Positions 8,681 to 17,351 are shown, counted from the first letter of the stretch. The stretch is DNA of 64,000 nt from Streptomyces sp. NBC_00459 (GCF_036013955.1 NZ_CP107903.1:7316001-7380000), one strand, 5' to 3'. Numbers and translations are program-made. Notes: generated from the letters alone by a model not told the origin.

Positions 8681-10237
8681 TCAGCCGCCCGCCGGGCCCG
8701 CGGTGCTCGCCGTGCCTGCCAGGGCCTCCAGGTCGCTCTTGCGGACGCGGATGACGAACCAGGCGGTGGCAAGGGCCAGGACGGCCATCGCGGCGGCAGG
8801 GATGAAGGCCGTGGAGATGCCGTGGGCGAGTACCTCGTGGCTCCAGGGAGAGGGGAGCTGGTCGGTCCTGGCGAACTCCGCCTTCTGCTCCGCGGTGGCC
8901 TCGGCGAGGAACTTGGGCACCTGTTTCGCCGCCTCGTCGCGGCTCGCCGAGCCGAACACGGTCGTCAGGATGGAGAGGCCGAGCGAACCGCCCACCTGCT
9001 GCGTGACGTTGAGCAGCCCGGACGCGGCGCCCGCCTCGTGCGCGGCGACCCCGGAGACCGCCGTCAGCGTCAGCGTCACGAAGTTCAGCCCCATACCGAA
9101 GCCGAACACCAGCATCGGACCGAGCACCCCGCCGACGTACGAGCTGTCGGGGGTGATGAAGGCCTGCCAGGCGAGGCCGAGCGTGGCCAGTGCCGAGCCG
9201 ACCACCATGAACGGTTTGGGCCCCAGCAGCGGCAGGAACCGCTGCGACAGGCCCGCGCCCGTGGCGATCGCGACGGTCACCGGCAGGAAGGCGAGACCTG
9301 CCTCGATCGGCGTGTACAGCAGGACGTTCTGCACGAAGAGGACGATGAAGAAGAACATGCCGAACATCGCCGCGGCCAGGCTCAGCATGATCACGTACGT
9401 GCCCGACCGGTTGCGGTCGGCGAACATCTTCAGCGGGGTGATCGGCTCCTTGGCACGCATCTCCACAAAGGCGAAGAGAACCAGCAGGATGACCGCGGTG
9501 GCGAAGGACGCGAGGGTCAGGCCGTCCCGCCAGCCCTTCTCCGCCGCGCGGATGAAGCCGTAGACGAGGGACGCCATGCCCAGCGTCGAGGTCAGCGCGC
9601 CCACGAGGTCGAAGCGGCCGGGGTGGCGTTCGGACTCGCTGATGTACAGCGGTGTGAGCACGGCGATCAGCAGGCCGATCGGTACGTTGACGAAGAGCAC
9701 CCAGCGCCAGTCGAGCCACTCCGTGAGCATGCCGCCGGCGAGCAGGCCGACTGCACCACCGCCGGCCGAGACGGCGGCGAAGACCCCGAACGCCCGGTTG
9801 CGCTCCGGGCCTTCGGCGAACGTGGTGGTGATGAGCGCCAGCGAGGTGGGTGAGGCGATCGCGCCGCCCACACCCTGGAGGGCCCGCGCGGCCAGCAACT
9901 GCCAGGGTTCCTGGGCGAGTCCGCCCAGCAGGGAGGCGGCGATGAACACGAGGATGCCGGTCAGGAAGACCCGGCGGCGGCCGAGGATGTCACCGGCCCG
10001 GCCGCCGAGGAGCAGCAGGCCGCCGAAGGTGAGGGTGTAGGCGCTGACCACCCAGGTGAGGTCGGTCGTGCTGAACTTGAGGGCGCCTTGAATGTGAGGT
10101 AGGGCGATGTTCACAATCGTCGCGTCGAGTACGACCATGAGCTGGCAGGCCGCGATGACGGTGAGTGCTATGCCGGGATGCCCCTCCCGGCGGGCCGCAC
10201 CTGGTTTGTGGTCCTTCATCAACGAAGAGGTAGTCAC
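8681..10237 (-). CDS. MFS multidrug exporter of the 14-TM (DHA2/EmrB-QacA) type
   Basis: A 518-residue membrane exporter with about 14 hydrophobic helices. DHA2 signatures are the first helix motif LDATIVNIALPHIQ, motif A GRAGDILGRRRVFL, LAARALQGVGGAIASPTSLALI and WRWVLFVNVPIG. The GTG at 10237 is chosen because GGGGGCCC lies just upstream; an ATG six codons later (10219) is possible. It is transcribed away from a TetR regulator, and the shared intergenic region holds two inverted repeats. By the usual logic of this arrangement the TetR protein represses the exporter until a toxic ligand appears. The ligand is unknown. Confidence 0.93.
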   Translation of the reverse strand: MTTSSLMKDHKPGAARREGHPGIALTVIAACQLMVVLDATIVNIALPHIQGALKFSTTDLTWVVSAYTLTFGGLLLLGGRAGDILGRRRVFLTGILVFIAASLLGGLAQEPWQLLAARALQGVGGAIASPTSLALITTTFAEGPERNRAFGVFAAVSAGGGAVGLLAGGMLTEWLDWRWVLFVNVPIGLLIAVLTPLYISESERHPGRFDLVGALTSTLGMASLVYGFIRAAEKGWRDGLTLASFATAVILLVLFAFVEMRAKEPITPLKMFADRNRSGTYVIMLSLAAAMFGMFFFIVLFVQNVLLYTPIEAGLAFLPVTVAIATGAGLSQRFLPLLGPKPFMVVGSALATLGLAWQAFITPDSSYVGGVLGPMLVFGFGMGLNFVTLTLTAVSGVAAHEAGAASGLLNVTQQVGGSLGLSILTTVFGSASRDEAAKQVPKFLAEATAEQKAEFARTDQLPSPWSHEVLAHGISTAFIPAAAMAVLALATAWFVIRVRKSDLEALAGTASTAGPAGG

Positions 10238-10259
10238 TATGGGCCCCCATAAGAGCACT

Positions 10260-10279
10260 AGTGAACGCTCACGTTCACT
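10260..10279. promoter_or_regulatory. TetR operator 1 (inverted repeat)
   Basis: Two perfect 8-base arms, AGTGAACG and CGTTCACT, are separated by four bases, 22 bases upstream of the exporter start. The half-site is identical to that of the second repeat. Confidence 0.7.
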
Positions 10280-10307
10280 GTCGCGTCGAACGGTAGTGAG
10301 TCCCCGA

Positions 10308-10329
10308 CAGTGAACGCAAGCGTTCACTG
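10308..10329. promoter_or_regulatory. TetR operator 2 (inverted repeat)
   Basis: Two perfect 10-base arms, CAGTGAACGC and GCGTTCACTG, flank a two-base centre. It lies about 70 bases from the exporter start and 134 from the regulator start. The GTGAACG half-site shared with operator 1 supports binding by the adjacent TetR protein. Confidence 0.75.
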
Positions 10330-10462
10330 AAGTCGCCGCCGTGTGGTGCACCCGTTGCCCGGGTAATCTCGGCGATTCACCTCGCCGGCGATCCCCTCAA
10401 TACCGACAATCCTCATAAATACTGGCACTTGCTGCCCCCTCCTGCCCGCTGGAGACACTCGG

Positions 10463-11086
10463 ATGGTTACTTCGCGCTGGACGGCTGCCCCCGCCCGGGC
10501 GGCCTCCCCCCGCCGGCGCGGCGCCGTGCTCGAACGCGCGATCCTCGATGCCGCGCTGGAGCAGCTCAGCACGGTCGGCTGGAACGGGCTCACGATGGAG
10601 GGTGTCGCCGCCGGTGCCCAGACCGGCAAGGCCGCGGTCTACCGTCGCTGGCCCTCCAAGGAGGACCTCGTCGCGGACGCGCTCCAGGCCGGGCTGCCGC
10701 GCTTCGACCGGGCGCCCGACCTCGGCAACGTGCGGGACGACCTTCTCGAACTGTGCGGGCAGGTGCGTGAGGCGCTGTTCTCGCGCCCCGGATTCGCGCT
10801 GCGCTCGGTGATTCACGAATGCGACAACCCACAGGCCGAGCGCTTTCAGAGCGTGATCTTCGGAGGGCTCGTCGAGCCGACGGTGAAGCTCCTTCGGGAG
10901 ATCGTCGACCGGGGAATCGAGCGGGGGGAGGTGCGTCCCGACGCTGCCAACGGCTATGTCCTCGATGCCATCCCGGCGATGATGATGTACCGCTCCAAGA
11001 TGTGCGGCAGCGAATGGGGGGAGCGGGACATCGAGGAGATGATCGACCAGTTGATGGTTCCGCTGCTGCGCGTGGGCGGCATCTGA
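10463..11086 (+). CDS. TetR-family transcriptional regulator of the divergent exporter
   Basis: A 207-residue one-component repressor. The N-terminal helix-turn-helix runs from about residue 22 to 70: VLERAILDAALEQLSTVGWNGLTMEGVA, GAQTGKAAVYRRWPSKEDLVADAL. The C-terminal ligand domain (residues 80-205) has FSRPGFALRSVIHE and a run DAIPAMMMYRSKM typical of the TetR_C_16-like group. The ATG follows CTGGAGAC. It is divergent from the MFS exporter, with two matching palindromes between them, so it most likely controls the exporter and itself. Confidence 0.92.
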   Translation: MVTSRWTAAPARAASPRRRGAVLERAILDAALEQLSTVGWNGLTMEGVAAGAQTGKAAVYRRWPSKEDLVADALQAGLPRFDRAPDLGNVRDDLLELCGQVREALFSRPGFALRSVIHECDNPQAERFQSVIFGGLVEPTVKLLREIVDRGIERGEVRPDAANGYVLDAIPAMMMYRSKMCGSEWGERDIEEMIDQLMVPLLRVGGI

Positions 11087-11191
11087 AGTCCCCTCCGAAG
11101 GCCTCCGGGGCGTGCCCCGCGGTGACCCTCAAGTCGACTGGGGGAACCGGGGTGTCGTGTGGGGTTCCGGGCGGCGTAGGCTAAGACCGCC

Positions 11192-11893
11192 ATGCCGTAC
11201 GAAGCACCCACCCACACAGTCGAGCGCTCTTTGCGCGCCACGACCGGGGCGAAGGTCATCGCCGGCGTCGACGAGGTGGGGCGGGGTGCGTGGGCCGGCC
11301 CCGTCACTGTCTGCGCGGCGGTCACCGGCCTCCGGCGGCCCCCCGAGGGACTCACCGACTCCAAGCTCCTCGCGGTCAAGCGGCGTACCCAACTCGCGGA
11401 AGTCCTGCGGGAATGGGTCACGTCGTACGCGTTGGGGCACGCCTCGCCGGAGGAGATCGACGACCTGGGGATGACGGCGGCACTGCGGCTCGCCGCGGAG
11501 CGCGCTCTCGAGGCCTTGCCGGTCCGCCCGGACGCGGTCATCCTCGACGGGAAGCACGACTACCTGGGGTCGCCGTGGCAGGTCCGTACGGTGATCAAGG
11601 GTGACCAGTCGTGCGTGGCGGTCGCGGCGGCGTCCGTGATCGCCAAGGTTCAACGCGACAAAATGATGGCCGAACTGGGTATCGACCATGCAGACTTCGG
11701 GTTTGCGGCCAATGCCGGGTATCCGTCGCCCGTACACAAGGCCGCGCTGGAGGAGCGGGGTCCCACCCCGTACCACCGGCTGTCGTGGGCGTATCTTGAT
11801 GCGCTGCCCCAGTGGCGGCACCTCAAGAAGGCCCGCAGTTGGGCGAACGGGAACACTCCGGAGATCGAGGGCCAGCTCGGCTTCGACTTCTGA
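11192..11893 (+). CDS. rnhB: Ribonuclease HII
   Basis: Cleaves RNA in RNA-DNA hybrids and at single ribonucleotides misincorporated in DNA. The 233-residue protein has the DEVGRG active-site motif (IAGVDEVGRGAWAGPV, residues 23-38), the downstream acids in VILDGKHDY and the C-terminal block GDQSCVAVAAASVIAKVQRD, all typical of type 2 RNase H. A -10-like TAGGCT (11177-11182) ends nine bases before the ATG, so the transcript may be leaderless. The fit with nearby replication and repair genes is natural, though the next gene is unrelated. Confidence 0.96.
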   Translation: MPYEAPTHTVERSLRATTGAKVIAGVDEVGRGAWAGPVTVCAAVTGLRRPPEGLTDSKLLAVKRRTQLAEVLREWVTSYALGHASPEEIDDLGMTAALRLAAERALEALPVRPDAVILDGKHDYLGSPWQVRTVIKGDQSCVAVAAASVIAKVQRDKMMAELGIDHADFGFAANAGYPSPVHKAALEERGPTPYHRLSWAYLDALPQWRHLKKARSWANGNTPEIEGQLGFDF

Positions 11894-11944
11894 CCGTTTC
11901 GTTCGCACTCATGTGCCACCCGCCGACGCGAGTCGCAGCGGCGT

Positions 11945-11958
11945 TTGATAAATATCAA
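11945..11958. promoter_or_regulatory. AT-rich palindrome abutting a start codon
   Basis: TTGATAAATATCAA, two perfect 6-base arms around AA, ends three bases before the ATG at 11962. It stands out by its composition in this GC-rich DNA. It could be a -10 region, an operator or both. Confidence 0.5.
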
Positions 11959-11961
11959 GTC

Positions 11962-12657
11962 ATGCCTCTCATTCCCGAGGAGCCTCAGATTCACGAGAGT
12001 GCCCAGGGTCCCCGCGTCGCTCCGGCCAGTGGCCACAGCGCGCCGACCCCCCGTCCCGTACCCGGCCCGCGCCCCGCGGCTTCGCCGCGTCCCGGCCGTC
12101 CGGGTCCCTTCCGGCCCACCGCGCCGGCCCAGCGTGCACCGCACGACGCGCCCGCGGCCGTGGCTTCGACCGCCGGAGCGGTCAAGCCCGGGCCGTCCGC
12201 GGCTCCGGCCGCCCCTGTCCCTTCCATCCCTTCCGCGCCTGTCTCCGAGGCCCCGGCGGCCCCGCAGGTCCAGCTGATCCCGGCCTCGGCCGAGGGTGCG
12301 CTGGACGCTGCCGAGGAAGCCGTCGACCTGCTCCTGGAGTCGGGTCGGGCCCCCGGCGAGGTGCTGGTGATCACCACCGGCGATCCGCACCCGTGGGCCG
12401 CGCACGAGCTGTCCTTCGGTGAGGGCCCGTACTGGGCGCAGCACGACGCGGGCGACGACGTCTTCTATGCCGACGCCGCCGTTCTGAGCCGTGCCGCCTC
12501 CCGTCCCGTGGTCGTGGTCGCCGTCAACGGCGGTGCCGACACGGCCGCGGCCGCCCTTCCGCTGGCCCTCGGCCGAGCCGGTGCCCTGCTGATCTGCTGC
12601 GGTGACCCGCAGCAGATCAACTCGGCGCTGGGTGCTGGGGTCCGAGCGGCTTCGTGA
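11962..12657 (+). CDS. Conserved actinobacterial protein of unknown function with a helicase-C-like tail
   Basis: A 231-residue protein. The first 110 residues are a proline/alanine/arginine-rich disordered region. The folded part (about residues 112-231) begins VQLIPASAEGALDAAEEAVDLLLESGR and ends with VVVVAVNGG...LGRAGALLICCGDPQQINSALG. The final strand ICCGDPQQI resembles the last motif of superfamily I helicases (UvrD C-terminal domain), where a V-x-GD-x-x-Q loop follows the VALTRA motif. No ATP-binding motif is present, so if related it is a remnant or an accessory domain. The start at 11962 immediately follows the AT-rich palindrome; no ribosome site is seen. A perfect terminator hairpin follows the stop. 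Confidence 0.75.
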   Translation: MPLIPEEPQIHESAQGPRVAPASGHSAPTPRPVPGPRPAASPRPGRPGPFRPTAPAQRAPHDAPAAVASTAGAVKPGPSAAPAAPVPSIPSAPVSEAPAAPQVQLIPASAEGALDAAEEAVDLLLESGRAPGEVLVITTGDPHPWAAHELSFGEGPYWAQHDAGDDVFYADAAVLSRAASRPVVVVAVNGGADTAAAALPLALGRAGALLICCGDPQQINSALGAGVRAAS

Positions 12658-12667
12658 ACCGTTCCGG

Positions 12668-12699
12668 GTCGGCCGGTCCGGCCGACCGGACCGGCCGAC
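12668..12699 (+). terminator. Perfect 14-bp hairpin terminator
   Basis: Arms at 12668-12681 and 12686-12699 pair without mismatch around the loop CCGA, 11 bases after a stop codon. There is no T-tract. Confidence 0.7.
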
Positions 12700-13025
12700 G
12701 GAGCGCTTCTGAAGCGGGGACCGTGCGGAGGGCGATCTGACGTTCCCCGACGCGGACGCGCCGGGACGTCCGTGGCTGCCGTGCGGCTCTCTGCCGTGCC
12801 TTGGCCCGGGCGGCAGGAGACGGGATCCCAATGGCGCAGCGTTATGGGCGACAGGGGCACGCGCACGCGTGCCCCTGTCGTCGTGCGTGCCGGATGCCGT
12901 CAGGGCGAATCGTGTTGCCCATCATGGGCTGGGGCTTCTCGCCCGTGTACGTCGTACCGGCGGACGCCGTTGTCCGTGGCGGCTGATCCCTGTACGGCTG
13001 AGGCGCGTTCCGCTGGGCGCCTGTG
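12700..13025. other. Gene-free stretch with a second strong hairpin
   Basis: About 325 bases between convergent genes. The only clear structure is a perfect 15-bp inverted repeat at 12849-12880 (arms 12849-12863 and 12866-12880, two-base centre), a likely transcription end. No gene with coding-type composition or a ribosome site was found on either strand. Confidence 0.5.
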
Positions 13026-13667
13026 TCAGCGGGCTGCCGCGCGGCGCAGGATGTCCGAGGCGGCGCCTCCGGTGCGGGGCATCGGCAGCGGTGGCGGTGC
13101 CTCGGACATGGCGAAGGGCTCCGGGGGTGAATCCGCGTTCGGGCGGCGTCCTCCGCGACCCTCGCCGAGCACCTGCCAGCCGTCGCGGGTCAGCGTGATG
13201 TACGCGCCGCAGCGCAGCCCGTGGAGGGTGCAGGCGTCACGCAGACCCCACATCCACGCGCCGTCCTCCTCGGTCCAGCGGGCGTCGCCGTCGCGGCAGT
13301 AGAGCAGGACGGCGGTGCGCACCGGAGTACGGCGACGCAGGTCGTGAGGGATGACCCGACGCAGCTGCGCGAGCAGCGAGTTGCGGAACATCCAGCCGTC
13401 GGCCGGCGCCGAGCGGCGGGTGAACGAGGCGCTCGCCCGCAGCCGTTCGTCCGGATCGAGGACGGCCACGATCGCGGTCGCGGGCCCGGGGCGATGCCGC
13501 GCGTGCAGTCCGCTGACGACCTCGCGGGGATTGCGCAGCAGGGGAATCCCGGCTGCGGCCCACTCCGCGGGTTCGAGCATGCGGGCTGCTGAGTTGGTGG
13601 AAGCGGCGGACAGGTCGGCAGACGTCGACATGGATGCCGCGGGGGACGGAGCGAATCCGAAGGTCAC
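13026..13667 (-). CDS. Conserved Streptomyces hypothetical protein
   Basis: A 213-residue protein that I do not recognise beyond its presence near recQ in Streptomyces. It shows no signal peptide or membrane segment. The middle is a folded domain with TAIVAVLDPDERLRASASF, DGWMFRNSLLAQLRRVIPHDLRR and RTAVLLYCRDGDARWTEEDGAWMWGLRDACTLHGLRCGAYITLTRDGWQVL; this alternating pattern could suggest a RadC/JAB-like or RNase-like fold, but no catalytic signature is certain. The C-terminal 50 residues are proline-rich. The GTG at 13667 is chosen over longer frames because AGGGAGGA lies four bases upstream. Confidence 0.7.
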   Translation of the reverse strand: MTFGFAPSPAASMSTSADLSAASTNSAARMLEPAEWAAAGIPLLRNPREVVSGLHARHRPGPATAIVAVLDPDERLRASASFTRRSAPADGWMFRNSLLAQLRRVIPHDLRRRTPVRTAVLLYCRDGDARWTEEDGAWMWGLRDACTLHGLRCGAYITLTRDGWQVLGEGRGGRRPNADSPPEPFAMSEAPPPLPMPRTGGAASDILRRAAAR

Positions 13668-14161
13668 GGTCCTCCCTTCGGCTACGCGCCCACACTGCGG
13701 GCGGAGATCGGACTTGGGGGAGCGCACACCGCGGCGGAGCCCTGCCGGACCACGGACACGCCGTGCGGGGAGCGGACTTCAATTCTCGCTGTCGAACTGG
13801 GTTGCGGCAACGAGCAAATGGGGCCACCGACCGGCTTCTGGTGATCTGTGGATTATATCCCTGCCCGGTGTGTCATTTGTAGACGGCTGAGGTGGCCGGG
13901 AACATGCCGTTGGTCCGCTTGTTCGGTTTGGTTCACGTTCCCGTCATCGATGACGCAGGACGAGGACCAGTGGCAACACCGCCTGCACGACGGTGAGTCG
14001 CCGTCCCAAGCCTCCACCGCCCGGGTCCACACGGTCGCGGTGAAGTCGTCCGAAAGGGGGACCGGGTCCACCGTCCGAGCGGCCGGGAAGGGAAGGGCGC
14101 TGGGCATGTCGTCATGGCCGAGGATTGGGCCGATGTCAGTGCCGTGGGGTTGCATGGGGGC
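13668..14161. other. Divergent intergenic region with a TATAAT element
   Basis: About 490 bases between two divergent starts. The leftward strand carries a perfect TATAAT at 13857-13852 about 185 bases before the hypothetical gene, in a locally AT-richer patch (13780-13880). A consensus -10 is rare in Streptomyces and makes this the best promoter candidate here. No -35 is obvious at 17-18 bases. Confidence 0.4.
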
Positions 14162-16321
14162 ATGAGCAACCAGGAGCTACGTGACGAAGCCGACGCCATC
14201 CTCGCTGAGCTGGTCGGTGCCCCTGGGGGTTCGGCGCGGTTGCGGGAGGACCAGTGGCAGGCGGTGGCCGCCCTGGTGGAGGAGCGCAGGCGTGCCCTGG
14301 TGGTGCAGCGCACCGGCTGGGGCAAGTCGGCGGTGTACTTCGTCGCGACCGCTCTGCTGAGGCGGCGTGGCGCAGGCCCGACGGTGATCATCTCGCCACT
14401 GTTGGCCCTGATGCGCAACCAGGTCGAGTCGGCGGCACGGGCCGGTATCCGGGCGCGCACGATCAACTCCGCCAACCCGGAGGAGTGGGACACCGTCTAC
14501 GGGGAGGTCGAGCGCGGCGAGACCGACGTTCTCCTCGTCAGTCCGGAACGCCTCAACTCCGTGGACTTCCGCGATCAAGTGCTGCCCAGGCTCGCGGCCA
14601 CCACCGGCCTGCTGGTGGTCGACGAGGCGCACTGCATCTCCGACTGGGGACACGATTTCCGTCCCGACTACCGCCGGCTGCGCACGATGCTCGCGGAGCT
14701 GCCGGCAGGGGTGCCGGTGCTGGCCACGACGGCGACCGCGAACGCGCGTGTGACGGCGGATGTGGCCGAGCAACTGGGCACGGGGGGCGGGGACGCTCTG
14801 GTGCTGCGGGGGCCACTGGACCGGGAGAGCCTGCGACTGGGCGTGCTGGAGCTGCCGGACGCGGCGCATCGGCTGGCCTGGCTGGGGGAGCGGCTGGGGG
14901 ATCTGCCGGGTTCGGGGATCATCTACACGCTGACGGTGGCTGCGGCGGAGGAGGTCGCGGCGTTCCTTCGGCAGCGCGGGTATCCGGTGGCCTCGTACAC
15001 GGGGAAGACGGAGAACGCCGACCGGTTGCAGGCGGAGGAGGATCTGCTGGCGAACCGGGTGAAGGCGCTGGTGGCGACCTCGGCGCTGGGGATGGGCTTC
15101 GACAAGCCGGACCTGGGGTTCGTGGTGCACCTGGGGTCGCCATCGTCACCGATCGCCTACTACCAGCAGGTGGGTCGTGCGGGCCGCGGTGTGGATCACG
15201 CGGATGTGCTGCTGCTGCCGGGGCGGGAGGACGAGGCGATCTGGGCGTACTTCGCTTCGGTGGGCTTCCCTCCCGAGGAGCAGGTACGGCGCACACTGGC
15301 CGTCCTGCAGGAGGCGGGCCGACCCCTGTCGCTGCCGGCGTTGGAGCCGCTGGTGGATCTTCGGCGTTCGCGGCTGGAGACGATGCTGAAGGTCCTGGAC
15401 GTGGACGGGGCCGTCAAGCGGGTGAAGGGCGGCTGGACGGCGACAGGGCAGCCGTGGGCCTACGACACCGAACGCTACGCCTGGGTCGCCAAACAGCGCG
15501 CCGCCGAGCAGCAGGCCATGAGGGACTACGTGGCGACCACGGGGTGCCGGATGGAGTTCCTGCAGCGGCAGCTCGACGACGAGAAGGCGGTCCCGTGCGG
15601 CCGCTGCGACTCCTGCGCCGGGCCCTGGCTCGATCCTTCCGTGTCGCCCGGCGCTCTTGCGGGGGCCGCAGGTGAACTGGACCGCCCCGGGGTGGAGGTC
15701 GAGCCTCGCCGGATGTGGCCCTCGGGCATGCCGGCGGTCGGGGTCGACCTCAAGGGCCGTATCCCCGTGGGTCAGCAGGCGGCCACCGGGCGGGCGCTGG
15801 GCAGGCTGTCGGACATCGGCTGGGGCAACCGCCTGCGTCCGCTGCTGTCGGCGCAGGCTGTGGACGGGCCGGTCCCGGACGACGTGCTGGCCGCCGTCGT
15901 GACGGTGGTGACCGACTGGGCCCGCTCACCGGGCGGCTGGGCCGGCGGCGGTCCCGACGCTGCGGCGCGGCCGGTGGGGATCGTCGCCATGCCCTCCCGT
16001 ACCCGCCCGCAGCTGGTCGCCTCGCTGGCCGGGGGACTGGCCCGGGTCGGCAGGCTTCCCCTCCTGGGCAGCCTGGCGTACACCGAGCAGGCCGACGAGT
16101 ACGCGGCGCACCGCAGCAACTCCGCCCAGCGGCTGCGCGCCCTGGCCGCCTCGTTCACCGTGCCCGCCGAACTCGCCGCGGCCCTGGCAGCCACCCCCGG
16201 CCCGGTTCTGCTCGTCGACGACTACACCGACTCCGGCTGGACACTGGCCGTAGGGGCACGCCTCCTGCGCCGGACCGGAGCCGACGCGGTCCTCCCGCTC
16301 ACCCTTGCCGTGGCCGGGTGA
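14162..16321 (+). CDS. RecQ-family DNA helicase with C-terminal phosphoribosyltransferase-like domain
   Basis: A 719-residue protein. Residues 1-500 form a RecQ helicase: RLREDQWQAVAALV, Walker A QRTGWGKSAVYF, DEAH-type motif II VVDEAHCISDWGHDFRPDYRR, the motif III-like TTATAN, and motifs V-VI ALVATSALGMGFDKPDL and YYQQVGRAGRG. A zinc-binding cysteine cluster (TGCRMEFL, CGRCDSC) follows. The last 200 residues are not RecQ: VLLVDDYTDSGWTL is a PRPP-binding-type loop of phosphoribosyltransferases, an arrangement known from actinobacterial RecQ-like proteins. A start at 14114 is also possible; 14162 is preferred because the family begins near this point. Role in replication-fork repair is inferred from family. 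Confidence 0.9.
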   Translation: MSNQELRDEADAILAELVGAPGGSARLREDQWQAVAALVEERRRALVVQRTGWGKSAVYFVATALLRRRGAGPTVIISPLLALMRNQVESAARAGIRARTINSANPEEWDTVYGEVERGETDVLLVSPERLNSVDFRDQVLPRLAATTGLLVVDEAHCISDWGHDFRPDYRRLRTMLAELPAGVPVLATTATANARVTADVAEQLGTGGGDALVLRGPLDRESLRLGVLELPDAAHRLAWLGERLGDLPGSGIIYTLTVAAAEEVAAFLRQRGYPVASYTGKTENADRLQAEEDLLANRVKALVATSALGMGFDKPDLGFVVHLGSPSSPIAYYQQVGRAGRGVDHADVLLLPGREDEAIWAYFASVGFPPEEQVRRTLAVLQEAGRPLSLPALEPLVDLRRSRLETMLKVLDVDGAVKRVKGGWTATGQPWAYDTERYAWVAKQRAAEQQAMRDYVATTGCRMEFLQRQLDDEKAVPCGRCDSCAGPWLDPSVSPGALAGAAGELDRPGVEVEPRRMWPSGMPAVGVDLKGRIPVGQQAATGRALGRLSDIGWGNRLRPLLSAQAVDGPVPDDVLAAVVTVVTDWARSPGGWAGGGPDAAARPVGIVAMPSRTRPQLVASLAGGLARVGRLPLLGSLAYTEQADEYAAHRSNSAQRLRALAASFTVPAELAAALAATPGPVLLVDDYTDSGWTLAVGARLLRRTGADAVLPLTLAVAG

Positions 16322-16518
16322 GAGGGCTTCGCTGAGAGGGCTGCCGAGCGTCTGGACGGCGGTACGTGCGCGTGCGGTCCGCTCGCTGGCGCCGGAGGCC
16401 GTCACCGGCATCCAGCTGGGCATCGCAAGCGGCTCGGGAGCTCCCGGGTGACCTTCGGCCATGGCGGCCTGCTTCGGCTCCGACGGCGAGGACTGATCAC
16501 CGGGGCCTTCTCACGCGG

Positions 16519-17280
16519 TCAGCCGCGCAGGAAGTACAGGACGGTCATGATCACGGCGGTGCTCAGAATGACGCCCCGCAGCAGCCGGGCGGGGAGGCGG
16601 CGGGCGAGGTGGGCGCCGGCGAAACCGCCGGCCACCGCGCCGATCAGCATGGGAGCGAGGAGAAGCGGCGCGCTCAGTGTGTCCGAGGCGATCAGGAACA
16701 GCACGGTCGCGCTGAGATAGATGGCGGCGAGCTGCGCGATACGCATCGGGTTGCTGACCGCGGCGTCGAGACCGAGGCCGATGCTCCAGAAGGCCAGCAT
16801 CAGGATGCCTACGGCACCGCCGAAGTAACCGCCGTACACGGCGAGGATGAACTGGCCTGTCAGGACGGCGCGGGAACTCATGCCGACCGTGCGGCCGAGC
16901 GTGGCGTTCCACGCCTGGGACAGGCGGGTTCCGAAGGCGAGAGTCACCGTGGCGAAGGCGAGCAGCCACGGCGCCGCGGCGTCGAAGGACGATGCGGGCA
17001 GTGCCAGGAGCAGGCCGCCGCCGACTCCGCCGCCGATCACACTGATCGCTGTCAGCGACCTCGTGGACGCCCCTCCGACCGGCGCTAGTTCGCGTCGGTA
17101 CACCCATGCGCCGGCCACGGCCCCGGGCACCAGGGCGACCCGCGACAAGGCGTTCGCCGTCACCGGTGACAGACCGAGTGACACGAGAACGGGCAGCGCC
17201 ACGAAGGTGCCCCCGCCGCCGATGGCGTTCAACGCTCCGGCGGCGGCACCAGCCAGCAGGACCAGCAATATCTCGGACAC
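16519..17280 (-). CDS. TauE/SafE-family membrane permease
   Basis: A 253-residue integral membrane protein with about eight hydrophobic segments, the size of the TauE/SafE (sulfite or organosulfur anion exporter) family. The diagnostic first repeat is AGALNAIGGGGTFVALPVLVSLGLSPVTANALSRVALVPG, repeated in the second half around FGGAVGILMLAFWSIGLGLDAAVSNPMRI. The substrate cannot be told. The GTG at 17280 follows GAGGACGG. It diverges from a LysR regulator across 83 bases, so regulation by that protein is likely. Confidence 0.9.
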   Translation of the reverse strand: MSEILLVLLAGAAAGALNAIGGGGTFVALPVLVSLGLSPVTANALSRVALVPGAVAGAWVYRRELAPVGGASTRSLTAISVIGGGVGGGLLLALPASSFDAAAPWLLAFATVTLAFGTRLSQAWNATLGRTVGMSSRAVLTGQFILAVYGGYFGGAVGILMLAFWSIGLGLDAAVSNPMRIAQLAAIYLSATVLFLIASDTLSAPLLLAPMLIGAVAGGFAGAHLARRLPARLLRGVILSTAVIMTVLYFLRG

Positions 17281-17351
17281 ACGCTGAGCATCCGTCCTCT
17301 GGAGAGATGCTGACAATGCGCAATCGACGGACCCAGCCTTAGTCCAGAACA

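Noticed and set aside
8501..9853. 450-codon open frame antisense to the MFS exporter
   Set aside because: The leftward exporter has 14 clean helices; the other frame is low complexity.
12772..13302. Rightward gene crossing the hypothetical leftward gene
   Set aside because: No ribosome site, Arg/Pro/Ser-rich translation and overlap with the better leftward frame.
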